DNA of 24,259 nt from Clostridia bacterium. Its GTDB lineage: Bacteria > Bacillota > Clostridia > TANB77 > CAG-508. Position numbers and translations under genes: made by a program. Shown piece by piece: positions 7,082-14,817 of the stretch. Location: contig CAADYC010000042.1 in NCBI GenBank assembly GCA_900753165.1, forward strand, positions 1 through 24,259, in the 5' to 3' direction. The notes under the pieces are model-generated. The model did not search any database. It saw nothing but the letters and a program-made list of their open reading frames with translations, and had not been told where the DNA came from. Positions within the stretch are counted from its first letter, which is position 1; every line of letters begins with the position of its first letter.

Positions 7082-8491
7082 ATGAAAAATAAATTAAAAT
7101 TAGAAAATATAATATGTGTTTTTGTAATATTATGTCCAATATTAGATATAGTAAGTTTTATATTTAGAAATACATTTAATACAAAAATATCACCATCAAC
7201 AATAATAAGACCATTAATACCAACTCTAGTAATATTATGGCTATTTATAAAAAAAGATAAAAAATTTAAAAGAGATTTATTGATAATAGGAGCAATTTAT
7301 GTAATATATGCATTAATACATATATATTTGTTTTCTAAGGTAAAAACAGGTATGAGTTTTGGAACAGAAACACATGAATTACAATATGTAATTAATTATA
7401 CATTTATGATAATCAACTTAATCATATTTACAACAGTATTTAAAGAAGATAATATAGATAAACTAAAAAAGAGCGTCTTAATTTCAGCTGGAATATATAT
7501 AATTTCAATATATATATCAATACTTACAAAAACATCATCACATACATATATAGAGGGTATGGGGTATAAAGGATGGTTTGAATCTGGAAATAGTATAAGT
7601 GCAATATTGTTACTGACAATGTTTATATATTTACCATGTATAAAGGATAAAAAGTATAGAAAATTTGTAATTCCAATGTTAGTTCTTGTTGGTATATTTT
7701 TAAGTATGCTGATAGGAACAAGAGCTGGATTATTTGGTTTTATAATTATTATAGCATTATATATGGGAATTGAAGTCTTATTTAATATATTGAGAAATAA
7801 AAAAATCAATAAGAAATTTTTGATACTTGGAATTACAGGTGCTGCGATAATTATATTAATAGTTGTTGGATTTGGTTCAACTACTCTACAAAGAAGAAAA
7901 CATTTAAAAGATATAGAGTCAGATATAATTGATGAGACAAGCCAAGAAAATGCTCATATAACTGGAAGTACATTAAAAATAAAAGAAGATATAGAAAAAG
8001 GTGAAGTTCAATCAGAATATATATCAGATGCTCAAAAGCAATCAATATTAGATTTGTATAATATAGCAAATAGATTACAAATTAAAAATAATGACCAAAG
8101 AATGCAACAATTGATTTATAATATGGCACTAATTAAAAATCAAAAAAATATTTTCTTGATTTTATTTGGAAATGGGTATGTTGCAAACTTTAGTGAATTG
8201 GTGCTTGAAATGGAATTTGCTTCTATGTTATTTAATTTTGGGATAGTTGGTTTTTTACTATATATGGGACCATTTTTAGCAATATTTTTTGCGGGATTTT
8301 ATTATGGTATAAAATATAGAAAACAAATTGATAGCGAATATGCATTTTTATGGTTTGGGTCTGCTATGTCTTTTGCATTGTCATTATTGTCTGGTTATAC
8401 ATTTTTTAGTTCTTCTTCAATGATAATGATAGTGTCAATAAATACTATACTATTTGTTAAAATTAGAAAATTAAAAAATAAATTATTATAA
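7082..8491 (+). CDS. O-antigen polymerase/ligase-like membrane protein (Wzy/WaaL type)
   Basis: A 469-aa very hydrophobic protein with about ten or more predicted membrane spans. The LIGTRAGLFGF motif in the middle is typical of the Wzy_C/O-antigen-ligase family. A long hydrophilic loop follows, rich in charged residues, roughly 268-365 and probably external. It ends in NQKNIFLILFGNGY and a final pair of hydrophobic regions. In known systems such proteins polymerise or ligate undecaprenyl-linked glycans outside the membrane. Here it sits between soluble glycosyltransferases in a locus that also has an ABC exporter, an uncommon pairing. GGAAAATCA precedes the ATG. It could also be an unrelated polytopic transferase; family-level confidence is good and exact activity is unclear. 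Confidence 0.75.
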   Translation: MKNKLKLENIICVFVILCPILDIVSFIFRNTFNTKISPSTIIRPLIPTLVILWLFIKKDKKFKRDLLIIGAIYVIYALIHIYLFSKVKTGMSFGTETHELQYVINYTFMIINLIIFTTVFKEDNIDKLKKSVLISAGIYIISIYISILTKTSSHTYIEGMGYKGWFESGNSISAILLLTMFIYLPCIKDKKYRKFVIPMLVLVGIFLSMLIGTRAGLFGFIIIIALYMGIEVLFNILRNKKINKKFLILGITGAAIIILIVVGFGSTTLQRRKHLKDIESDIIDETSQENAHITGSTLKIKEDIEKGEVQSEYISDAQKQSILDLYNIANRLQIKNNDQRMQQLIYNMALIKNQKNIFLILFGNGYVANFSELVLEMEFASMLFNFGIVGFLLYMGPFLAIFFAGFYYGIKYRKQIDSEYAFLWFGSAMSFALSLLSGYTFFSSSSMIMIVSINTILFVKIRKLKNKLL

Positions 8492-8559
8492 TTTATCTTT
8501 TAGTATTTGATAAAGGATATAATAATTATAATTTAAATATATTTTGAAAGGAAAAAATA

Positions 8560-9706
8560 ATGAAGAAAATTTTATTTGGAATAACAGGTCTAACACTTCG
8601 GAGGGGCTGAAAGAGTTTTAGTAGATTTGGCAAATGAGTTATCTAAAAAATATGATGTTACTGTATTTACACTATATGGAAATGGCGAATTAGAAGGACA
8701 ATTATATACAAATGTTAAACATAAAACTTTATATAAGGAAAAATATAATGATTTATCTAATTTCAAGAAAAAAATGATTCCATTAAAATTATTGTTAATG
8801 AAAAATTTAATTTATAAAAAACATGTAAAAAAAGATTATGATGTTGAAATTGCTTTTTTAGAAGGACCTATAACAAGATTATTCAGTGTTAAAAATAAAA
8901 AAACAAGAAAAATAGCTTGGGTTCACAATGATATTACATTAGTTTTTGGAAGTGGAATAAAAGCAAAAATAAAAAGTAAAACAGATAGAAAAATATACTC
9001 AAAATATGATAAAATTATATTTGTAAGTAGGGATAATCTGAAAAAATTTATTAAGCAATATCCTGATTTAAGAAATAGCAATTTGGAACCAATAAAAAAA
9101 GATGTAATACATAATTATTTAAATAAAGAGTTAGTCTTACAAAAATCAGATGAAAAAATGGATATTAAATTTGATAAAGATATTTTGAATTTTGTAACTG
9201 TTGCAAGATTGGTTCCTCAAAAGGCAATTGATAGACTTATAGAAATCCATTCAAAGTTAATAAAAAATGGATTTATACATAATTTTTATGTAATAGGTGA
9301 TGGCCCTGAAAGGGAAAAACTTGAAAATATGATAATTAAAAATGGTGTTAAAAACACATTTTATTTACTAGGAAAAAAAGAAAATCCTTATACATATATG
9401 AAAAATGCTGATTATTTTTGCTTACTATCTAAATTTGAAGGATATGGAATGGTTTTAGATGAAGCTAAAATATTAGGCAAAAATATCTTAATTACAGACA
9501 CAGCTGCTAGGGAAGCTGTTGAAAATTATAAATCAGCGATTGTCATTCCAAATAGTGAAAGCGATATATATGAGAGCTTAAAGGATGTAATAAAAAAAGG
9601 AAAAGTAAAACAAGAAAATACTAAAAGCGAATATGATAATGACAAAATTATTCAAAAAGTAGAACAATTAGTAGAGGAAAATGATAATAACCTAGAAAGG
9701 AAATGA
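8560..9706 (+). pseudogene. GT4-family glycosyltransferase with a +1 frameshift near codon 14
   Basis: A GT4 gene with a good ribosome binding site (GAAAGGAAA) and an ATG at 8560 reads MKKILFGITGLTL, then R-R-G and a TGA stop. One extra base, most simply the C at 8599, causes this. Skipping it gives LGGAERVLVDLANEL, exactly the GT4 glycine loop, and the frame then stays open to 9706 for a 381-aa product. The total length of 1147 nt equals 382 codons plus one base. Donor-side motifs are intact: TVARLVPQK, VIGDGP, and EX7E with E293 and E301 (corrected numbering) in FEGYGMVLDEA. A TTG-initiated product from 8627 would lack the acceptor loop. The cause may be a recent mutation, a sequencing error or programmed shifting. 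Confidence 0.85.
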
Positions 9707-9713
9707 TTCAAAA

Positions 9714-10595
9714 ATGAAAATTTCTGTATTAACACCAACATATAATAGAGCTAATTTGTTAGAAAATTTATATAATAGTTTGGTAACAAATGCAAATTAT
9801 GGATTAGAAATAGAATGGCTTATAATGGATGATGGCTCAATAGATAATACAAAAGAAATAGTAGAAGAATTTATACAACAAAACAAGATAAATATTAGAT
9901 ATTTTTATCAGGAAAATCAAGGGAAAATGATTGCTATAAATAATTTAGTTGAACAATCAACTGGAGATTTAATAGTTGATTGTGATTCAGATGATTATTT
10001 TGCAGAAGATGCTTTTAAAATTGTAAAAGAAACATATGAAAAATATCCAAATAAAAATAAAGAATTATATGCAATGTGTTTTTTAAAATATGATACGAAT
10101 GGAAAAAACATGGGAAATGAATTTAAAAAAGAAAAAACAACTATGTTTGATTTGTATTTTAAAGAAGGAGAAGATGGAGAAAAAACATTAGTATTTTATT
10201 CAGATATTAGAAAAAAATTTAAGCATGAACTTGAACATGGAGAAAAATTCATTACAGAAGCTAGAATGTATCACAAAATGGATGAAAAATATAATATGGT
10301 ATGTATAAATAAACTTATCATGATTTGTGAATATCAGGATACAGGATATACCAAAAATATAATGGAACAGTTTAAGACAAATCCTTTTGGGTATTATAAA
10401 TATTTTGAAGAAATTTTACAAAAAAATATGAAAAATGTGCTATTAAACAAAAAAATATATGTAATAAAACATTTTATATTATTTAGTTATTTGACACAAA
10501 AATATTCAGGAAAAAAAATATATAATGTTGAAAATAAGATTTTGTATTATTTTCTTTTAATACCAGGGATTATAAAGACAAAAATGAAAATTTAA
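9714..10595 (+). CDS. GT2-family glycosyltransferase (GT-A fold)
   Basis: A 293-aa GT-A enzyme. It begins ISVLTPTYNRANLL, has MDDGSID at 38-44, ENQGKMIAIN near 67-76, and the metal-binding DSD at 91-93. The second half differs from the two GT2 neighbours upstream: it lacks an obvious ED motif of the same type and carries a charged EDGEKTLVFYSDIRKKF stretch, so it probably uses another sugar or acceptor. It starts 7 nt after the frameshifted GT4, with its AGAAAGGAA ribosome binding site inside that gene, so the two form one transcriptional unit. A basic, hydrophobic C-terminus (about 255-293) may lie against the membrane. Specificity cannot be assigned. Confidence 0.88.
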   Translation: MKISVLTPTYNRANLLENLYNSLVTNANYGLEIEWLIMDDGSIDNTKEIVEEFIQQNKINIRYFYQENQGKMIAINNLVEQSTGDLIVDCDSDDYFAEDAFKIVKETYEKYPNKNKELYAMCFLKYDTNGKNMGNEFKKEKTTMFDLYFKEGEDGEKTLVFYSDIRKKFKHELEHGEKFITEARMYHKMDEKYNMVCINKLIMICEYQDTGYTKNIMEQFKTNPFGYYKYFEEILQKNMKNVLLNKKIYVIKHFILFSYLTQKYSGKKIYNVENKILYYFLLIPGIIKTKMKI

Positions 10596-10608
10596 GTAAG
10601 TGGTGACA

Positions 10609-10637
10609 TTGACTTAAAATAAAATATAGTGTATGAT
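10609..10637 (+). promoter_or_regulatory. Promoter for the ABC exporter section
   Basis: TTGACT (10609-10614) and TATGAT (10632-10637) are each one base from the sigma-A consensus and are separated by the ideal 17 nt. They lie in the 73-nt gap upstream of the ATPase gene, 32 nt before its ATG. This is the best-formed promoter in the window and suggests the exporter and downstream genes can be transcribed apart from the 3999-10595 section. Confidence 0.6.
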
Positions 10638-10668
10638 ATAAAATATTAAATAGGAAAGGATTTTAGTT

Positions 10669-11412
10669 ATGCAAAAGAATGAGGAAACAAATAGAATAAT
10701 AGTAGAAAATGTATATAAATCATTTGATATATATATGGATAAGGCTAATAGTTTAAAAGAAAAATTGTTGTTTTGGAACAGAAATAAAAAAGAAAGAAGA
10801 GAAGTTTTAAAAGATATTAATTTAACAATAAAAAATGGTGAGGCTGTTGGATTAATTGGAGTAAATGGAAGTGGAAAATCAACTTTATTAAAATTGATGA
10901 CAAAAATAATATATCCAAATAAAGGAAAAATAACTATAAATGGTAAATTAACATCTTTATTGGAATTAGGAGCTGGATTCCATCCTGATTTTTCTGGAAG
11001 AGAGAACATATATTTTAATGCTTCAATATTTGGACTTACAAGAAGCCAAATAGATGAAAGAATAGACAAAATAATAGAATTTTCAGAGTTGGGAACATAT
11101 ATAGATAATCCAGTAAGAACATATTCATCTGGTATGTATATGAGACTTGCTTTTGCAGTTGCAATTAATGTTGATGCTGATATTTTATTAGTAGACGAAG
11201 TTTTGGCAGTAGGTGATCAACATTTCCAAGATAAATGTATTGCTAAAATGAAAGAACTTAAAGATGAGGGAAAAACTATGGTATTTGTAACACATAGTTT
11301 AGGAACTGTAAAAGACTTTTGTAATAGAGCAATATGGTTAAACAATGGAGAAATTAAAATGGATGGAAATCCAGATGAAGTAATAGAAGAATATTTAAAA
11401 GAAACAAAATAG
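10669..11412 (+). CDS. Polysaccharide/teichoic acid ABC exporter, ATP-binding protein (Wzt/TagH/RgpD type)
   Basis: A 247-aa ABC ATPase that should energise export of a lipid-linked glycan through the permease encoded next. Walker A is GVNGSGKST (64-72), the signature is YSSGM (152-156), Walker B is ILLVDE (172-177), followed by the D-loop region, and the switch His is H209 in VTHS. The LLELGAGFHPDFSGREN segment (97-112) is diagnostic of the O-antigen/teichoic-acid exporter subfamily. It ends soon after the nucleotide-binding domain and has no C-terminal carbohydrate-binding domain such as E. coli O9a Wzt has, so recognition of a chain-end cap by the ATPase is unlikely. GGAAAGGA precedes the ATG. 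The permease follows 18 nt later. Confidence 0.93.
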   Translation: MQKNEETNRIIVENVYKSFDIYMDKANSLKEKLLFWNRNKKERREVLKDINLTIKNGEAVGLIGVNGSGKSTLLKLMTKIIYPNKGKITINGKLTSLLELGAGFHPDFSGRENIYFNASIFGLTRSQIDERIDKIIEFSELGTYIDNPVRTYSSGMYMRLAFAVAINVDADILLVDEVLAVGDQHFQDKCIAKMKELKDEGKTMVFVTHSLGTVKDFCNRAIWLNNGEIKMDGNPDEVIEEYLKETK

Positions 11413-11430
11413 GAAGAAGAGGTTTATTAC

Positions 11431-12204
11431 ATGAATATAATAAAAGATTTATATAATTATAGAGAATTGTTAAAAACAAATATAAAAAAGGATGTTGGTG
11501 GAAAATATAAAAATTCATTTTTAGGTGTTTTATGGTCTTTTATAAGTCCATTATTGCAAATAATGGTATATGCTTTAGTATTTCAGGTAATATTAAAGAG
11601 TGATATACCTAATTATACAGTATACTTATGTTGTGGTTTAATACCTTGGCAATATTTTTCAGCAGTAATATTAAGAGGTGCGGCAACAATAATAGATAAC
11701 GGTAACATAATCAAAAAAGTATATTTCCCAAGAGAAATTTTACCTATTTCAGTAGTAACAAGTGAAGGAGTTAACTTCTTAATTTCAACAATTATAATAC
11801 TAGGATTTGTAATTTTTGGAGGAATAGGACTATCAGTTAATATATTATGGTATTTTGTAATATTAGTAATACAATATATAGTTTCAATTGGACTAGCATT
11901 TATTGTGTCAAGTCTTAGTGTATATTTCAGAGATTTATTACATCTATTAGGAATAATAATTCAATTATTATTTTATGCAACACCAATTGTATATGCAGCA
12001 AATGCTGTACCTGTAGGACTTCAATGGATTATAAAAATAAATCCAATGTCATATTTAATAGAGGCATATAGAAATATTTTCTATAATAAAATGCCACCAG
12101 ATTTTAAAGGTTTAGCAATAGCATTAGCAATGGGAATTATATTATGTATAATAGGATATTTCACATTTAAAAAATTAGAAAAGAAATTTGCAGAGGAATT
12201 GTAA
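11431..12204 (+). CDS. Polysaccharide/teichoic acid ABC exporter, permease (Wzm/TagG/RgpC type)
   Basis: A 257-aa ABC-2 integral membrane protein with about six hydrophobic spans, forming the channel partner of the preceding ATPase. Family landmarks are KYKNSFLGVLWSFISPLLQ (25-43), VYFPREILP (97-105), SVYFRDL (163-169), YATPIVYA near 182-189, and NPMSYLIEAYRN (204-215). The length matches the family. An AGAAGAGG ribosome binding site lies before the ATG. The stop is 2 nt before the start of the coiled-coil gene. In Gram-positive bacteria such pairs export wall teichoic acids or rhamnose-type wall polysaccharides; the substrate here is inferred only from context. Confidence 0.93.
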   Translation: MNIIKDLYNYRELLKTNIKKDVGGKYKNSFLGVLWSFISPLLQIMVYALVFQVILKSDIPNYTVYLCCGLIPWQYFSAVILRGAATIIDNGNIIKKVYFPREILPISVVTSEGVNFLISTIIILGFVIFGGIGLSVNILWYFVILVIQYIVSIGLAFIVSSLSVYFRDLLHLLGIIIQLLFYATPIVYAANAVPVGLQWIIKINPMSYLIEAYRNIFYNKMPPDFKGLAIALAMGIILCIIGYFTFKKLEKKFAEEL

Positions 12205-12206
12205 AA

Positions 12207-12467
12207 ATGGATAATAATGAAATTTTATTAAAAACATTACAAAAAGAAAATGAATTAATAAAACAAAATTGTAAAAAACTGAAAGAAGAACAGCAAAGAA
12301 AAAACCAAGAATTTGAATTGAAAATGAAAGAAGAAAAAGAACAAAATTTAAGAGAAAAAGAACAACTTTTAAAAGAACAAAAAGAAATACAACAAAAATT
12401 AGATTCAATTTTATATTCAAGAAGCTATAGAGCTATGGAAAAAATTAAAAAGATAATAGGGAGATAA
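12207..12467 (+). CDS. Small coiled-coil protein with basic C-terminal tail
   Basis: An 86-aa protein with almost no sequence beyond a single Lys/Glu/Gln-rich helix. Residues 1-65 show spaced Leu/Ile/Phe positions compatible with a coiled coil. The C-terminus (LDSILYSRSYRAMEKIKKIIGR, split here as 65-76 and 77-86) is a basic amphipathic segment. The SRSYR-type end resembles tails found on many polysaccharide glycosyltransferases. It starts 2 nt after the permease stop, with its ribosome binding site (AGAGGA) inside the permease gene, and is followed 3 nt later by a GT4, so translation is probably coupled to the exporter. There is no signal peptide. A scaffold or length-measuring role is possible but unproven; no family recognised. 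Confidence 0.75.
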   Translation: MDNNEILLKTLQKENELIKQNCKKLKEEQQRKNQEFELKMKEEKEQNLREKEQLLKEQKEIQQKLDSILYSRSYRAMEKIKKIIGR

Positions 12468-12470
12468 TTT

Positions 12471-13487
12471 ATGAAAAAAATGAAAATTGCTCTTATAATT
12501 GACACAGAAGGTTGGGCTTTTGATAATATAGCAAAACAGATAAAAAAACATTTGGATAATTATGAAATAGATATTATACCAGGTAGATTATTTGAAGGAA
12601 ATATGGCAAGACTATTTATTTTCTGTGAACAATATGATTTAATTCATTTTTTGTGGAGAGGTTATTTAAGCCTTATAGACAGAGATGAAATGAAAGAATA
12701 TGTTGAATGTTATTTTGGAATTTCATTTGAAGAATTTAAAAATAAATATATAAATAGTAAAAAAATAAGTTTTTCAGTTTGTGACCACTTATATTTAAGA
12801 GGAGAAGAAGAATGGCGAACTGCAGAAATAATGAAATTTTCAAATAAATATATAGTAACATCTCAAAAATTATGGGAGATATATAATAATAAACAAATTA
12901 AACCTACAATGATTATACATGATGGAGTAGATTTATCTAGGTATAAACCTGAAAATTTAGAAAGATTTAATAGTAACATAGAAAAAATTACAGTAGGATG
13001 GGTAGGAAATAGTAAGTTTAAAGATTCTGACAATGATATAGACATGAAGGGAGTAGAAGGAATTATAAAACCTGCTATTTCTGAATTACAAGAAGAAGGA
13101 TATAATATAGAATTAAAATTAGCAGATAGAAATATAAAAATGATATCACAAGAAGAGATGCCAAACTTTTATAATTCAATAGATTTATATGTATGTGCAT
13201 CAAAAGAAGAGGGAACGCCACTTACAATTTTAGAATCAATGGCAATGGGAATACCTGTTATAACTACTGATGTAGGCATTGCAAGAGAAGCATTTGGACA
13301 AATTGAAAGTGACTATATAATGGAAGAGCGTTCAAAAGAATGCTTAAAAAATAAAATAAAAATGCTTTTAGAACATAAAGAAAATTTGAGCAAAATGTCA
13401 AAAGAAAATTTGGAACAAATAAAACAATTTGATTGGAATGTAATATGTAATCAATATAATAATTTTTTTGAAAATATTTTAAAATAG
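12471..13487 (+). CDS. GT4-family glycosyltransferase
   Basis: A 338-aa GT-B enzyme. Unlike the two other single-domain GT4 genes here it lacks the N-terminal GG-x-E loop and instead begins with KIALIIDTEGWAFDNIA, a form seen in other polysaccharide GT4 proteins. The donor half shows HDGVDLSRYKP (150-160), VGWVGNS (175-181), and EX7E with E247 and E255 in EEGTPLTILES. GGGAG sits 7 nt before the first ATG, which favours this start over the Met codon three positions later. The gene lies 3 nt after the coiled-coil gene and 9 nt before the next GT2, in a tight operon. Sugar specificity is unknown. Confidence 0.9.
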   Translation: MKKMKIALIIDTEGWAFDNIAKQIKKHLDNYEIDIIPGRLFEGNMARLFIFCEQYDLIHFLWRGYLSLIDRDEMKEYVECYFGISFEEFKNKYINSKKISFSVCDHLYLRGEEEWRTAEIMKFSNKYIVTSQKLWEIYNNKQIKPTMIIHDGVDLSRYKPENLERFNSNIEKITVGWVGNSKFKDSDNDIDMKGVEGIIKPAISELQEEGYNIELKLADRNIKMISQEEMPNFYNSIDLYVCASKEEGTPLTILESMAMGIPVITTDVGIAREAFGQIESDYIMEERSKECLKNKIKMLLEHKENLSKMSKENLEQIKQFDWNVICNQYNNFFENILK

Positions 13488-13496
13488 GAATAAATT

Positions 13497-14816
13497 ATGA
13501 AAGATGATAAATTTTTTTGGAAATATAAATATGAACCAGGTAAAAATATAGAAAATAGAACTGAAACTACAGAAAAAATTAATCCATTAGTATCTATTAT
13601 AACATCTTATTATAATGCAAATGATGATATGGATCAAACAATTAATTGTGTTTTAAATCAAACATTTGAATCTTGGGAATGGATAATAGTTGATGATGGA
13701 AGTACTAAAAAAGATGCTATTGAATATTTAGAAAAAGTAAAAAAAATAGATAATAGAATTAAAATATATCATAAGCATAATGAAGGATTAGCTTTAGGAA
13801 GAGATTATGCTATTGAAAAAACTTCAACAAAATATCTATTGCCATTAGATGCAGATGACTTAATAGAACCAACATATATTGAAACATTATATTGGACATT
13901 GGAAACCAATCCTGATGCTATATGGGCATTTACTAACTCAGTTGGATTTGGAAAATATATTTATTTATCAGATAGAAAATTTGATAGTGAAATAATGAAA
14001 ACAGATAATATAATAACAGCAACTGCATTAATACGCAAAGAAAAGATTAAAGAACTTGAAGGGTATGGAAAGGCAAAAAGATATGTAAATGAAGATTGGC
14101 ATTTGTGGCTTAGAATGTTGGCAAAAGGATATTATCCTGTACAAGTTGGCTTTTATGGTTTTTGGTATAGGAGAAGAGAAGGAAGTTTACTTAGTGAGAT
14201 AAATGATACAAAAAAACAAGAATATGAACTTAAAATGAAAGACCTAAAAGTAGAAGCTGACAAGATAAAAAATAAAGTGGAAGCCATAGAATATCCTAAA
14301 GAAAAAATAAGCTCAAAAATAGAAAAAACATATATAGAAATACCTGAAAATGTAAAGATTTTAGATAATGAAAAAGATTCTGTTTTATATATTTTGCCAT
14401 ATTTAGGAACAGATAGAAAAATGTATAAAATGATAAAGAAAGAATCTAAAAATAAAAAAATATATATTGCAACTATGCAAAAAAATCAAAATTCTGAATA
14501 TTTTTATAGGCAAAAATATGAAAGTTTTTCAACTGTATATGATTTAACTACTTTTTTAGATGAAAAATATTGGATAAGTTTTATACAATATATTTTGAAT
14601 ACAAGAAAAATAACAACTATTTATTTATCAAACACAATTTACAATAATGAATTAATGAAAAATTTTAATGTTGTAAATATAAAAGATTGTAGAAATGAAG
14701 ATATAATTTATAGATTTGAAATTTTAAAGTATAAAGTATCACACTCATTACCAATTAGAGCTATCAAAAAAATTGGAAGATATGTAATAAAAATTAGTGA
14801 AAGAGAGGAAGTTTAA
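13497..14816 (+). CDS. GT2-family glycosyltransferase with a half-GT4-like C-terminal extension
   Basis: A 439-aa protein in two parts. Residues about 31-235 form a GT2 domain: LVSIITSYYN, VDDGST (65-70), EGLALGRDYA, DAD at 118-120, NEDWHLWLRM with E199-D200, and WYRRREGSL. A charged helical linker (about 236-275) follows. Residues about 294-392 (SVLYILPYLGTDRKM ... FIQYILNTRKITTIYLSN) resemble the N-terminal Rossmann half of GT4 enzymes, but the donor-binding half and EX7E are absent. The end, LPIRAIKKIGRYVIKIS, is a basic amphipathic segment. The stop lies 1 nt before the start of the next gene. The C-terminal part may be an acceptor-binding or interaction module, or a decayed fusion. Confidence 0.85.
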   Translation: MKDDKFFWKYKYEPGKNIENRTETTEKINPLVSIITSYYNANDDMDQTINCVLNQTFESWEWIIVDDGSTKKDAIEYLEKVKKIDNRIKIYHKHNEGLALGRDYAIEKTSTKYLLPLDADDLIEPTYIETLYWTLETNPDAIWAFTNSVGFGKYIYLSDRKFDSEIMKTDNIITATALIRKEKIKELEGYGKAKRYVNEDWHLWLRMLAKGYYPVQVGFYGFWYRRREGSLLSEINDTKKQEYELKMKDLKVEADKIKNKVEAIEYPKEKISSKIEKTYIEIPENVKILDNEKDSVLYILPYLGTDRKMYKMIKKESKNKKIYIATMQKNQNSEYFYRQKYESFSTVYDLTTFLDEKYWISFIQYILNTRKITTIYLSNTIYNNELMKNFNVVNIKDCRNEDIIYRFEILKYKVSHSLPIRAIKKIGRYVIKISEREEV

Positions 14817-14817
14817 A

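Noticed and set aside
8492..8523. Terminator or promoter between the Wzy-like gene and the frameshifted GT4
   Set aside because: TTTATC/GATAAA (8492-8497 and 8509-8514) gives only a 6-bp AT stem without a T-run. TATAAT at 8518-8523 has no acceptable -35. Either could be chance in this composition.
8627..9706. Intact GT4 gene starting at TTG 8627
   Set aside because: No ribosome binding site precedes it, and it would lack the first beta strand and glycine loop, which are present upstream in the shifted frame with a good ATG and binding site.
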